Assembly (NCBI RefSeq): GCF_024170005.1
Contig: NZ_JALJXJ010000014.1
Location: 62,001-126,000, forward strand
Length of the DNA: 64,000 nucleotides
Direction of reading: 5' to 3'
From: Azospirillum lipoferum
Lineage (GTDB): Bacteria > Pseudomonadota > Alphaproteobacteria > Azospirillales > Azospirillaceae
Part shown: one piece after another, positions 1-8,451 of the stretch
Layout: each line of letters opens with the position of its first letter
How positions within the stretch are numbered: the first letter of the stretch is position 1
Position numbers and translations under genes: made by a program
The notes under the pieces: model-generated
The model's input: the letters and a program-made list of their open reading frames with translations, nothing else
Databases searched by the model: none
Told to the model about the DNA's origin: nothing

Positions 1-617
1 TAGCCGGCGCGCAGCAGCTCATAGGCAGCAACCAGCCCGGCCGCCCCGGCATAGGCGGTGACCAGCACCTGCTCCGGCGATACCTGCGCTCCCAAGACGA
101 TCAGCAGAGCGCCCAGAAAAGGCCCGCCCAGCAGGAACGCCGCCAGCCATAACGGTTCGGCCGACAGCCAGGCGTTGAGCACTGCGCGGGTCCGTTGCGA
201 CAGGCGCAGCAGCCCGCCGGCCTTGGCGTCGAGCGCTTCCAGGCTGCCGGCGCGCAGTTCCGCCAGTCGCCGGCCGCCGCCGTCGATGAAAACGACCTCC
301 ACCTTCATGCCATGGCGGCGGACCGACGCGCGCACCGAGTCGCCGAGTCGCGTTTCCAGCAGGATCGCGTTGCCACCCAAAGCCGGCAAGGCATCGCGCA
401 CCTCCTCCGGCGGTTCACCCCATTCGCGGAGCGCCGTCAGGATGACGCGGGGATCGTCGCAGGGAATCGCATCCATATGAATCACCCGCCCCTGCGGCGC
501 CGTCACCCTCAGGATCAGCACCTGCTCCGCGGGATCATGGGTGCCTTCGACCCGCAGCCCGCCCTCGACGACATAGGAGAACCGTAGGCACCCGTCGTGG
601 CGGCTGAGCGTGTTCAT
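1..617 (-). CDS. Hypothetical membrane protein (C-terminus outside window)
   Basis: An open frame starts at ATG 617 on the minus strand and runs off the left edge without a stop, giving at least 205 residues. The first ~125 residues look soluble and polar, with a glycine-rich turn and no motif I recognise. They are followed by two hydrophobic stretches at about residues 150-175 and 183-200, separated by a short loop, which predicts a membrane hairpin near the visible end. Codon-position GC bias agrees with real coding sequence. I cannot name a family. It stands alone, with tRNA-Ser upstream on the same strand across a gap of about 280 bases. The truncation is due only to the window border. 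Confidence 0.6.
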   Translation of the reverse strand, partial: MNTLSRHDGCLRFSYVVEGGLRVEGTHDPAEQVLILRVTAPQGRVIHMDAIPCDDPRVILTALREWGEPPEEVRDALPALGGNAILLETRLGDSVRASVRRHGMKVEVVFIDGGGRRLAELRAGSLEALDAKAGGLLRLSQRTRAVLNAWLSAEPLWLAAFLLGGPFLGALLIVLGAQVSPEQVLVTAYAGAAGLVAAYELLRAG

Positions 618-898
618 GGCGGCACCCCTCCGGTCGCATCCCTGGCGGATCGCTCCGAAGGGATTTGGGCGTTGGCATCGACATGACCAACAAGCCAGCC
701 GGGGGAACGGCCATCGCGACGGGACGGAGAAAAAGGGGATGCCCAACCGGAAAAGGCGGGGCGGCCAAGACAGCGGTGTTAAAGACAGCTGCGCTCAAGA
801 CAGGAGCAGCCGGGACAAAAGCGGCCAGAAGGCGGATAAGAAAAAAGCGCCTAGCCGATCCGGCTGGCGCTTCCAATTTACTCTCCCGTGAGAGAGAA

Positions 899-988
899 TG
901 GCGGATGGGGGGAGATTCGAACTCCCGATACCCGTGAGGGTATGCCGCATTTCGAGTGCGGTGCATTCAACCGCTCTGCCACCCATCC
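899..988 (-). tRNA. tRNA-Ser, anticodon CGA
   Basis: A class II tRNA cloverleaf reads on the minus strand. The acceptor stem GGATGGG pairs with CCCATCC, followed by discriminator G and an encoded CCA end. The anticodon stem CCGCA/TGCGG closes the loop CTCGAAA, so the anticodon is CGA and reads serine UCG. A long variable arm (TACCC-TCAC-GGGTA) is typical of serine tRNA. The T stem-loop GGGAG-TTCGAAT-CTCCC is perfect. The 90-nt length includes CCA. Confidence 0.95.
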
Positions 989-1016
989 GCTGCCCCGTTT
1001 GGCGGGGTGGGCGGAA

Positions 1017-1043
1017 CCTATATAAACGCCTCCGGCCGTGCAA
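1017..1043 (-). promoter_or_regulatory. Possible sigma70 promoter of tRNA-Ser
   Basis: On the minus strand TTGCAC (1038-1043) lies 15 bases before TATAGG (1017-1022), about 30 bases upstream of the mature tRNA 5' end. The spacing is short and the AT-rich box stands out in GC-rich DNA. Inference only. Confidence 0.4.
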
Positions 1044-1087
1044 GCCTTTTTTGCAGAAAAATGCGAAGCTTTTCGGCGGCATCCCTG

Positions 1088-1115
1088 TTGACTCTCGGGC
1101 CACCTTGAGTATAGA
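1088..1115 (+). promoter_or_regulatory. Probable sigma70 promoter of rplU-rpmA
   Basis: TTGACT (1088-1093) and TATAGA (1110-1115) are separated by 16 bases and lie about 80 bases before the rplU start. Both hexamers are close to the housekeeping consensus, and this is the intergenic space where an rplU promoter is expected. Confidence 0.6.
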
Positions 1116-1196
1116 TCGTCGCTCCCATGAACGGGCTTGCGCATCGAACGGTGGGCGAGAAGCCCGCCGTTTGTTTTGACATAGGCAGTGACGACA

Positions 1197-1514
1197 ATGT
1201 TTGCAGTGATCCGCACCGGCGGCAAGCAGTACAAGGTCGCCAATGGCGACGTGATCCGTGTTGAGAAGCTCGAGGCCGATGCTGGCGCCTCCATCACGCT
1301 CGATGACGTGCTGATGGTCGGCGACGCAGGCAACACCACCATCGGCACCCCGACCGTGGCCGGCGCCTCGGTCGTCGCCGAGGTCGTCGCCCAGGATCGC
1401 GGCCCGAAGATCATCGTCTTCAAGAAGAAGCGCCGCCAGAACTATCGCCGCAAGAACGGCCACCGCCAGGACCTGACCGTCCTGCGCATCACTGGCATCA
1501 ACGGCGCGGCCTGA
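1197..1514 (+). CDS. rplU: 50S ribosomal protein L21
   Basis: The protein has 105 residues and begins MFAVIRTGGKQYKV, the standard L21 opening. The C-terminal part is lysine/arginine-rich and includes FKKKRRQNYRRKNGHRQ, the RNA-binding segment conserved in L21. L21 binds 23S rRNA in the large subunit. I chose ATG 1197 over the in-frame GTG at 1188 because the family starts at MFAV. The gene is followed 55 bases later by rpmA (L27), the near-universal pairing in bacteria, and obgE comes next in the same direction. A good sigma70 promoter precedes it. Nothing unusual is seen. Confidence 0.97.
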   Translation: MFAVIRTGGKQYKVANGDVIRVEKLEADAGASITLDDVLMVGDAGNTTIGTPTVAGASVVAEVVAQDRGPKIIVFKKKRRQNYRRKNGHRQDLTVLRITGINGAA

Positions 1515-1569
1515 TCCGGGTCTTCCGGTCAGGCTTCCAGGCGCATCTTCAGTTTAGGAGCAACACCCC

Positions 1570-1857
1570 ATGGCACACAAAAAGGCAGGCGGCTCGTCCC
1601 GCAACGGCCGTGACTCCGCCGGTCGCCGTCTCGGCGTGAAGCGTTTCGGTGGCGAGAACGTCATCTCCGGCAACATCATCGTCCGTCAGCGTGGCACGAA
1701 GTTCCACCCGGGCGAGAATGTCGGCATCGGCCGCGACCACACCCTGTTCGCGATGGCCGACGGCCAAGTTTACTTCAAGCACAGCTCGAACGGCCGCACC
1801 TTCGTGAACGTCGTTCCGGCCAACGACCAGGAAGTTCCGGCCGTCGCTGCCGAGTAA
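1570..1857 (+). CDS. rpmA: 50S ribosomal protein L27
   Basis: The 95-residue protein starts MAHKKAGGSSRNGRDSAGRR, the canonical L27 N-terminus, which reaches toward the peptidyl-transferase centre. The motif RQRGTKFHPGENVGIGRDHT is diagnostic. There is no N-terminal extension of the kind cleaved in Firmicutes. AGGAG lies about 10 bases before the ATG. It is co-directional with rplU and ends at a strong hairpin terminator, so rplU-rpmA can form a bicistronic unit separate from obgE. Confidence 0.97.
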   Translation: MAHKKAGGSSRNGRDSAGRRLGVKRFGGENVISGNIIVRQRGTKFHPGENVGIGRDHTLFAMADGQVYFKHSSNGRTFVNVVPANDQEVPAVAAE

Positions 1858-1912
1858 CCTCTAAGGTCGTTGCGCGGCCTGTGTCGCAGGCCTGCACGCT
1901 TGTGGGATAAAG

Positions 1913-1949
1913 TCGGGGGGCCGGGCGACCGGCCCCCGATTTTCGTTTT
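1913..1949 (+). terminator. Rho-independent terminator after rpmA
   Basis: A GC-rich stem TCGGGGGGCCGG / CCGGCCCCCGA with a GCGA loop (one bulged G) is followed by TTTT, then CG and TTTT. It lies 55 bases past the rpmA stop and 57 before obgE. Confidence 0.75.
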
Positions 1950-2005
1950 GATTCCGGTGCTGTCCCGCTGCCGGTTTTTCTTCCGTTTACGGGCAGGGTT
2001 CCCCG

Positions 2006-3313
2006 ATGAAGTTTCTCGATCAGGCCAAGGTGTTCTTGAAGAGCGGTGACGGCGGCCCCGGTGCCGTGGCGTTCCGCCGCGAGAAATTCATCGAGTTCGG
2101 CGGTCCGGACGGCGGCGACGGCGGCCGCGGCGGCGACGTGATCATCGAGGCGGCGGACGGCCTGAACACGCTGATCGACTATCGCTACAAGCAGCATTTC
2201 AAGGCGCAGCGCGGCCATCACGGCATGGGCAGCAACCGCAACGGCGCGCGCGGCGAGGATGTCGTCCTGCGTGTGCCGGTGGGGACCCAGATCCTCGACG
2301 AGACTCAGGAAACCGTGCTGTGCGACCTGACCGAGGCCGGTCAGCGCCGTGTCTTCCTGCGTGGCGGCGACGGCGGCCACGGCAACGCGCACTTCAAGAC
2401 GCCGACCAACCGCGCCCCCCGCAAGTTCCATCCCGGCTGGCCGGGGCAGGAGCAGTGGGTATGGCTGCGGCTGAAGCTGATCGCCGACGCCGGCCTGCTG
2501 GGATTGCCCAATGCCGGCAAGTCGACCTTCCTGGCGGCGACCACCGCGGCCAAGCCGAAGATCGCCGATTACCCCTTCACCACGCTGGCCCCCAACCTGG
2601 GCGTCGTCCGCGCCGGTGACGAAGAGTTCGTCATCGCCGACATCCCCGGCCTGATCGAGGGCGCGCATGAAGGCCATGGGCTGGGCGACCGCTTCCTCGG
2701 CCATGTCGAACGCTCGCGTATCCTGCTGCACCTGATCGATGGCACCGCCGACGATGTCGTCGCCTCCTACCGCACGATCCGCAACGAGCTGGTGGCTTAT
2801 GGTGGCAACCTTGCCGACAAGCTGGAGGTGATCGGGCTGAACAAGGCCGACGCCCTGCTCGACGAGGAGATCGAAGAGAAGAAGGCGGCATTGGAGGAGG
2901 CATCGGGCGCCGAGGTCATGGTGCTGTCCGGCGCCACCGGCCAGGGCGTGAAGCAGGTGCTGTATCGGCTGCTGACGGTCATCAAGGAATCCAAGGCGGA
3001 GGAACCGGAGGTCATCCACGCCCCCGCGACCCGGTCCATCCCGCGCCCGCCGGTCGGCCAGAAGCTGCCCGACGACGGCGAGATGCAGTGGGACGATGAA
3101 ACCGGCGAGTGGGTCGGCGGCGAGGAAGACAATCTCGAGGCCGAGGACTTCGAGGAGGATGACCTCGAAGAAGCCAGCCTCGAAGAGGGTGAGGACCTGG
3201 ACAGCGAAGAGCTGGACGGCGACTCGGACGAGGCTCTTGACGGCGATGAGCCGGAGGGCGAAGAGGACGGTTCGGACGACGATACGGACGGAACCTCCCG
3301 CCATGGCGCTTGA
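2006..3313 (+). CDS. obgE: Obg family GTPase (ribosome assembly)
   Basis: The 435-residue protein shows the three Obg parts. The N-terminal glycine-rich Obg fold (about 1-158) starts MKFLDQAKVFLKSGDGG. The G domain has P-loop GLPNAGKST (about 166-174), switch DIPG, and NKAD for guanine recognition. The C-terminal tail from about residue 335 is very acidic, dominated by Glu and Asp. Obg binds the 50S subunit and links ribosome maturation with growth control and stress. Linkage to rplU-rpmA is typical. The last 11 bases overlap the start of proB, implying translational coupling. The acidic tail is longer than in enteric Obg, but this region is known to be variable. Confidence 0.95.
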   Translation: MKFLDQAKVFLKSGDGGPGAVAFRREKFIEFGGPDGGDGGRGGDVIIEAADGLNTLIDYRYKQHFKAQRGHHGMGSNRNGARGEDVVLRVPVGTQILDETQETVLCDLTEAGQRRVFLRGGDGGHGNAHFKTPTNRAPRKFHPGWPGQEQWVWLRLKLIADAGLLGLPNAGKSTFLAATTAAKPKIADYPFTTLAPNLGVVRAGDEEFVIADIPGLIEGAHEGHGLGDRFLGHVERSRILLHLIDGTADDVVASYRTIRNELVAYGGNLADKLEVIGLNKADALLDEEIEEKKAALEEASGAEVMVLSGATGQGVKQVLYRLLTVIKESKAEEPEVIHAPATRSIPRPPVGQKLPDDGEMQWDDETGEWVGGEEDNLEAEDFEEDDLEEASLEEGEDLDSEELDGDSDEALDGDEPEGEEDGSDDDTDGTSRHGA

Positions 3314-4442
3314 CGCCCCTACCCTTCTCGAATCCCGCCGGCTGGTCGTGAAGATCGGCTCGGCCCTTCTGGTCGACGGGGAAACCCGGCAAATCCGCCG
3401 GGACTGGCTCGACGCGCTGGCCGACGATGTCGCCGCCTGCCGCAAGCGCGGGCAGGAGGTGGTGATCGTCACCTCCGGCGCCGTCGCCTGCGGGCGGGAG
3501 CATCTGGGCCTCGTCGGCCGGGCGCTGAAGCTGGAGGAGAAGCAGGCGGCCGCCGCCACCGGCCAGATCCGCCTTGCCCACGCCTACCAGGAAACGCTGG
3601 CCCGCCACGACGTCACCGTCGCCCAGGTGCTGGTGACGCTGGAGGACACGGAAGAGCGGCGGCGCCACCTGAACGCCCGCAACACCATCGACACCCTGCT
3701 GAAGCTGGGTGCGGTTCCCGTCATCAACGAGAACGACACGGTCGCCACCGCCGAAATCCGCTTCGGCGACAATGACCGACTGGCCGCCCGCGTGGCGCAG
3801 ATGGTCAGCGCCGACACGCTGGTATTGCTGTCGGACATCGACGGCCTCTATACCGCCGACCCGCGCAAGGACCCGGACGCCCGCCACATCCCCACCGTGC
3901 GCGAACTGACGCCGGAGATTGAGGGCATGGCCGGCGAGCCCCCCCCCGGCTACAGCAGCGGCGGCATGGTGACCAAGATCGCAGCGGCGCGCGTCGCCCT
4001 GTCGGCCGGTTGCCGGATGGTCATCGCCAAGGGCAAGCGCATGAACCCGCTTGCGGCGCTGGAACGGCGGCCGGAGGATGGTGGAGCGCTCTGCACCTGG
4101 TTCCTGCCGTCGGCCGAGCCGACCAGCGCCCGCAAGGCATGGATTGCCGGCCATGTGAACGCCACCGGCGTGCTGCTAGTCGATGATGGCGCCATGCGGG
4201 CGCTGTCCCACGGCGCCAGCCTGCTGCCGGCCGGCGTCACCGCCGTGCAGGGCGAGTTTGACCGCGGCGACGTGGTGATCGTCCGCACCCAGGAGGGACG
4301 CGAGGTCGCCCGCGGCCTTGTCGCCTACAGCGCCGACGACGCCCGCAAGATCCTGCGTCACAAGAGCACCGAGATCCCGGAAATCCTGGGCTATCAGGGG
4401 CGGGACGAGATGATTCACCGCGACGATCTGGTGGTGCGGTGA
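3303..4442 (+). CDS. proB: Glutamate 5-kinase
   Basis: The 379-residue protein phosphorylates L-glutamate to gamma-glutamyl phosphate, the first step of proline synthesis. The amino-acid-kinase domain opens with LVVKIGSALLVDG and includes VIVTSGAVACG, INENDTVAT, FGDNDRLAARVA and SDIDGLYTADPR, all standard ProB blocks. The C-terminal ~100 residues form a PUA domain, as in full-length ProB. ATG 3303 overlaps the obgE stop and matches the family start. The partner enzyme ProA is encoded about 9 kb away on the opposite strand (13427-14701), so the pathway is split between two convergent operons. Feedback inhibition by proline is expected from the family. Confidence 0.96.
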   Translation: MALDAPTLLESRRLVVKIGSALLVDGETRQIRRDWLDALADDVAACRKRGQEVVIVTSGAVACGREHLGLVGRALKLEEKQAAAATGQIRLAHAYQETLARHDVTVAQVLVTLEDTEERRRHLNARNTIDTLLKLGAVPVINENDTVATAEIRFGDNDRLAARVAQMVSADTLVLLSDIDGLYTADPRKDPDARHIPTVRELTPEIEGMAGEPPPGYSSGGMVTKIAAARVALSAGCRMVIAKGKRMNPLAALERRPEDGGALCTWFLPSAEPTSARKAWIAGHVNATGVLLVDDGAMRALSHGASLLPAGVTAVQGEFDRGDVVIVRTQEGREVARGLVAYSADDARKILRHKSTEIPEILGYQGRDEMIHRDDLVVR

Positions 4443-5101
4443 CCGCCATCCTTCCCCTTGACCGTCTCCCGATCCGCGCGATTCTATGGGACATCGACGG
4501 CACGCTGATGGACAGCGAGCCCTGGCACCAGCAGATCACCGTCGATGTCTGCCGCGGCTATGGCCATGAGCTGAGCGAGGAGGACTGCCGGCAGATGCAC
4601 GGCGTCGCCTTCCGCGAAATTTACGCCGCCTTGCACGCCCGCCGCCCCTTCCCCATCGACCTGCACGCCTGGGCCGACGAGATCAACGCCCAATATGTCG
4701 CCCGCGTCGATCAGGTGCGCCCGCGTGAGGGCGCCTTCGCCCTGGTGGAGGCCTTCGCCGCCCGCGGGCTGGCGCAGGCCTGTGTGTCGAATGGGGGGCG
4801 CATGATCGTCGACGCCAACATGCGCGCCATGTCGATCCCACATTTCCGCTTCAGCATCGCCCGCGAGGATGTCGCCAACGGCAAGCCCCATCCGGAGCCC
4901 TATCTGCTGGCAGCGAAGATGCTGGGCCTGCCGCCGGAAGCCTGCGCGGTGATCGAGGACAGCCCCACCGGCGCCCGCAGCGCCAAGGCCGCCGGCATGC
5001 TGACCATCGCTTGGCCCCAGCACCCCGCTATTGTGTTCGACGCAGTCGACCATCTGGTGGAGGACCCGGGGGCGCTGGATTGGGATGCGCTTTGCGGGTG
5101 A
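4439..5101 (+). CDS. HAD-superfamily phosphatase (beta-phosphoglucomutase-like)
   Basis: The 220-residue protein has HAD motif I as LWDIDGTLMDSE (nucleophile Asp about residue 18), motif II as CVSNGG, motif III Lys in GKPHPEPY, and motif IV as VIEDSPTGARSAKAAGM. These place it in subfamily IA with an alpha-helical cap, like phosphoglycolate phosphatase or beta-phosphoglucomutase. The GTG start overlaps the proB stop by four bases (GTGA), so it is translationally coupled to proB. The substrate cannot be told from sequence. It may act on a sugar phosphate or as a house-cleaning phosphatase. It ends 22 bases before the convergent HEAGH gene. Confidence 0.85.
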   Translation: MTAILPLDRLPIRAILWDIDGTLMDSEPWHQQITVDVCRGYGHELSEEDCRQMHGVAFREIYAALHARRPFPIDLHAWADEINAQYVARVDQVRPREGAFALVEAFAARGLAQACVSNGGRMIVDANMRAMSIPHFRFSIAREDVANGKPHPEPYLLAAKMLGLPPEACAVIEDSPTGARSAKAAGMLTIAWPQHPAIVFDAVDHLVEDPGALDWDALCG

Positions 5102-5123
5102 GGAGGCGGCGCTGAATGCCCCT

Positions 5124-5702
5124 TCAGTCCCACGTCCACTTCGCCATCTGCGGGAACGGCGCCAGACCGTTATCGCCCATGTAGGCGAACATCCCGGCAT
5201 AGCCTGTGAATCCCGCCTGCGCCAGATTGATCAGGCCGAAATGGGTCCCCTGCTCGATCCAGGCCTGCATCGGATGGGTCCCCTCATACTCGTGGTACTG
5301 GTAGGAGCCAGGGAAGAACAGGCATTCCTGCGGCAGGCCAAGATGCTGAACCGCCGCATAGGACCAGGCCTGCGACATGAACTCGCCCTGACGGGCGGCC
5401 CGGGTCAGAAGCGGGTCGGCGACGCCGTCGCGCGCGGTCTGTTCGGCAAGGATGTTATCGATGTCCGTCTGAACGTTGCGGTTCAGCAGCGGCCAGTACT
5501 GGCGCGGCATGACGATGATATGCCCGGCCTCGTGCAGCAGGTCGCCCGGCCCCTTGAGGGTCTCCGGATCTACATGGATCGCGCCGGCATGGATGTTCAC
5601 GCCGGGCAGGAAGCCGTCGCGCCCGCCCTCGCCGTATTCCACCTGCATGCCGATGCCGCGCAGGAAGGCGACGATGGGGTCCAGCGCTTCGGGGTGATAC
5701 AT
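5124..5702 (-). CDS. Hypothetical protein with HEAGH metalloprotease-like motif
   Basis: The 192-residue protein has HEAGH at residues 57-61, within LLHEAGHIIVM. The HExxH arrangement could bind zinc as in gluzincins or minigluzincins. A third ligand is not obvious. The later part is rich in aromatic and Tyr/His residues (SYQYHEYEG) and contains no signal peptide or membrane segment. ATG 5702 is chosen because GGAGAGG lies 6-7 bases upstream; an upstream ATG at 5747 lacks such a site. It is the last gene of the leftward run, 121 bases after the polysaccharide deacetylase gene. I do not recognise a named family. A protease role is only suggested by the motif. Confidence 0.7.
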   Translation of the reverse strand: MYHPEALDPIVAFLRGIGMQVEYGEGGRDGFLPGVNIHAGAIHVDPETLKGPGDLLHEAGHIIVMPRQYWPLLNRNVQTDIDNILAEQTARDGVADPLLTRAARQGEFMSQAWSYAAVQHLGLPQECLFFPGSYQYHEYEGTHPMQAWIEQGTHFGLINLAQAGFTGYAGMFAYMGDNGLAPFPQMAKWTWD

Positions 5703-5823
5703 CCGCCCTCTCCACAATTTCGAAAGTTGGCGAAGATATTCTCGCAACGGACGCAGTCAGGCAAGGCGCACACGCACAGCCGCCCGACACGCGTTGTCGC
5801 ATCCGACGTATCGGGCAGAGACG

Positions 5824-6999
5824 CTATTTCTGGATATTGACCACCGCCGACACCGGGGCCAGCGCAATGCCGCGGTCGGCCAGCGCCGTCAGCCAAAGAT
5901 TGAGACGCTCGATCGTGGTCGGATAGGGAGAGGCGAAACCGACGGCCGCGCCGTTGGTCTTGGCAAGCTCTTCCAGCTCGCGCAGCTGGTCGTCGATGGC
6001 GCCGCGCGACAGGTCGCGGTCGATGACGCGGTCGCCCAGCGCCCGCGGCACTCCGGCTAGATTGGCGAGCGGACCGGCGACGCTCTTGGGATTGGCGCGG
6101 GCATCGACGAGAAGCAGGCCACGGGCTTTCAGCGCGTCGATCACCGGCTGCATCGCCGCCGGGTTGGCGGTGAATTTGCTGCCGGTGGTACTGGTGATCC
6201 CGACATAGCCCACCGCCTTGCCCAGCGACCATTCCAGCCGCTCGACGTTGCGGTCGGGCCCAAGCATGGTCAGCAGCGCATTGGGGCCGGGATCGTCGCG
6301 CGGGTAGTTCAACGGCTCCATCGGCACCGACAGCATCACCTCGTGCCCCTTGGTCCGGGCCCGCTCGACCCAGTCGTCCAGCCGCTCGGCATAGGGCAGG
6401 AAAGCCAGCGTGATGCCGGGCGGCAGCTTCGCCAGCGCATTGCCGGTGGTGACGCCGCTGAGCCCCAGGTCGGACATCACGATGGCGACGCGCGGCCGCT
6501 TGTCGGTCACCGGGAAAGGCCGGGCATAGACTTGCCACGGCTTGCGCCCGTCCTGGGCGATGCGTGGCAGCGGCCCGTTGCGGCTATCCTCGACCAAGCC
6601 CGGCACCGGCGCGGGGACCAGGGTCACCGCCGCAGCCTGGGCGCCCGGCAGCGGCAGCGGAGCAGCGTCGGTCGGCACCGGCGGCGGTACCGCCGGGGCG
6701 GCGAGCTTGGGCTCCGGCGGCGATGATGGCGGCAGCGGAGCAACCGCCACCGTCGTCGACGGAATCGACGCCTGCCAAGCCTCCCGCGTCGCAGCACCGT
6801 TCAGCGCCAGCCAACCTGCCAGCCCGGCATAGACGACCGTCACCAGGACGACGGCGCCCAGCAGGGGCTTGGAGAGCGGCTTGCGCGGTTCTCCCGCCGA
6901 ATCGTCTCCGTTGCGGCGGAAACGGCGCAGCCAGCCGAATCCGGGGCGCAGGCCCCGGACGCCGAACCGCAGACGACCGAGCAGGGCAGGAGCCTTCAC
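5824..6999 (-). CDS. Divergent polysaccharide deacetylase family protein (YibQ-like)
   Basis: The 391-residue protein has a cytoplasmic basic N-terminus, one membrane helix at about residues 47-68, a Pro/Ala-rich linker to about residue 130, and a C-terminal domain. That domain contains PRVAIVMSDLGLSG, LAFLPYA, VMLSVPMEPLNYP and LLLVDAR, characteristic of the divergent polysaccharide deacetylase family (DUF610, YibQ in E. coli). It is anchored facing the periplasm. The start is GTG 6999 with GGAG nine bases upstream. It lies 15 bases after ctpA and follows envC-ctpA, a conserved proteobacterial order that points to peptidoglycan remodelling or septation. Actual deacetylase activity is unproven in this family. 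Confidence 0.88.
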   Translation of the reverse strand: MKAPALLGRLRFGVRGLRPGFGWLRRFRRNGDDSAGEPRKPLSKPLLGAVVLVTVVYAGLAGWLALNGAATREAWQASIPSTTVAVAPLPPSSPPEPKLAAPAVPPPVPTDAAPLPLPGAQAAAVTLVPAPVPGLVEDSRNGPLPRIAQDGRKPWQVYARPFPVTDKRPRVAIVMSDLGLSGVTTGNALAKLPPGITLAFLPYAERLDDWVERARTKGHEVMLSVPMEPLNYPRDDPGPNALLTMLGPDRNVERLEWSLGKAVGYVGITSTTGSKFTANPAAMQPVIDALKARGLLLVDARANPKSVAGPLANLAGVPRALGDRVIDRDLSRGAIDDQLRELEELAKTNGAAVGFASPYPTTIERLNLWLTALADRGIALAPVSAVVNIQK

Positions 7000-7014
7000 C
7001 GTCGATTGCTCCGG

Positions 7015-8451
7015 TCAGCGCGCCGCGGAGCGCTGCTGGAACAGGGCGACGCCGCGCAGCAGATCCAGCGCGCGGGCGAGCTGGAAGTCGAAGGGAGGTT
7101 CCGCCCCCTCCGCCGCAGCGCCCTCTGCCGGAGCGGGTGCTGCACCCGGCGCGGCCCCCGGAGCTGCACCGGGTGCAGCAGGAGCCGCACCGGCGCCCGG
7201 ACCCGGAGCGGGAGCCGCGGGATTCGGGGCGGCCGGCGTGCCGGGAGCGGCCGGGTTGGTGGTGGCCGGACGCGGCGCCTTGTTGGCCGCGTCGGGGTTG
7301 ACCAGCGCCCCCTTCAGATCGGCCTCGCGGCGGCGGACGACGTTCCTGTCCAGATCCTCCACCTTGGCGACATGCACCTCGATGTCCGGGGTGATGCCGA
7401 GCTGCTGGATCGAGCGGCCCGACGGCGTGTAGTAACGCGCCGTGGTCAGCCGCATGGCGCCATGGCCGGGCAGCGGGATGATGGTCTGTACCGATCCCTT
7501 GCCGAAGCTCTGGGTGCCCATGATGATCGCGCGCTTGTGGTCCTGCAGCGCGCCGGCGACGATTTCCGAGGCCGAGGCAGACCCGCCGTTGATCAGCACC
7601 ACCAGCGGCATGCCCTTGATCAGGTCGCCCGGCTTGGCGTTGAAGCGGGTGCCCTCCTCGGCACGCCGGCCGCGGGTCGACACGATCTCGCCCTTCTCCA
7701 GGAAGGTGTCGGAGACCGAGACCGCCTGATCGAGCAGGCCGCCCGGGTTGTTGCGCAGATCGAGCACGAAGCCCTTCAGCTTGTCGCCCAGCTGCTGCTG
7801 GATCGAGGAGATCGCCTTCTCCAGCCCGCTCTGCGTCTGCTCGTTGAAGCTGGTGATGCGGACATAGCCGATGTCGCCTTCGGTGCGGAAGCGGACCGAC
7901 TGCACCTTGATGACGGCGCGGGTCAGCGACACGGTGAAGGGCTCGCCCGCCTCGCCGCGGCGGACGGTGACCTTCAGCTCGCTGCCGACGGGGCCGCGCA
8001 TCTTCTCCACCGCCTCGTTCAGGCTGAGGCCCATCACCGCCTCGCCGTTCAACTGGACGATCAGGTCGCCCGGCTGCAGGCCGGCGCGGAAGGCCGGGGT
8101 GTCGTCGATGGGCGACACGACCTTCACCAAGCCGTTCTCCATCGTCACCTCGATGCCCAGCCCGCCGAACTCGCCACGGGTCTGGACCTGCATGTCCTGG
8201 AAGCTTTTCTTGTTCAGATAGCTGGAATGCGGGTCGAGCGAGGTCAGCATCCCGTTGATCGCCGATTCGATCAGCTGTTCGTCGGTCACCGGCTCGACAT
8301 ACTCGGCGCGGACGCGCTCGAAGACGTCGCCGAACAAGTTCAGCTGCCGGTAGGTATCCGACGAATTGCTGGACTGCGCGGTGACGGTGGCGACGCCGGC
8401 GCCCAGAAACACCAGAGCTGCCGCCGTTGCGGCGCGCTTGAACATCCTCAT
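7015..8451 (-). CDS. ctpA: S41 family C-terminal processing peptidase with PDZ domain
   Basis: The 478-residue protein has an N-terminal signal/anchor (about 8-25), a PDZ domain (about 85-170, GLGIEVTMENG...GDLIVQLNG), and an S41 peptidase core with catalytic Ser in GGSASASEIVAGAL and Lys in GTQSFGKGSVQ. Such proteases trim periplasmic proteins, including murein hydrolases. The ATG follows the envC stop TAG with no gap, so the two are coupled, and envC-ctpA is a conserved pair. The C-terminal ~85 residues are an Ala/Pro/Gly low-complexity tail containing GAAPGAAPGAAP, ending in a short ordered segment. The tail is unusual in length but not in a catalytic region. Confidence 0.93.
   Translation of the reverse strand: MRMFKRAATAAALVFLGAGVATVTAQSSNSSDTYRQLNLFGDVFERVRAEYVEPVTDEQLIESAINGMLTSLDPHSSYLNKKSFQDMQVQTRGEFGGLGIEVTMENGLVKVVSPIDDTPAFRAGLQPGDLIVQLNGEAVMGLSLNEAVEKMRGPVGSELKVTVRRGEAGEPFTVSLTRAVIKVQSVRFRTEGDIGYVRITSFNEQTQSGLEKAISSIQQQLGDKLKGFVLDLRNNPGGLLDQAVSVSDTFLEKGEIVSTRGRRAEEGTRFNAKPGDLIKGMPLVVLINGGSASASEIVAGALQDHKRAIIMGTQSFGKGSVQTIIPLPGHGAMRLTTARYYTPSGRSIQQLGITPDIEVHVAKVEDLDRNVVRRREADLKGALVNPDAANKAPRPATTNPAAPGTPAAPNPAAPAPGPGAGAAPAAPGAAPGAAPGAAPAPAEGAAAEGAEPPFDFQLARALDLLRGVALFQQRSAAR

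Noticed and set aside
4439..5101. Phosphoglycolate phosphatase gph
   Set aside because: General HAD motifs are present but nothing specific for phosphoglycolate, so only the superfamily is named.
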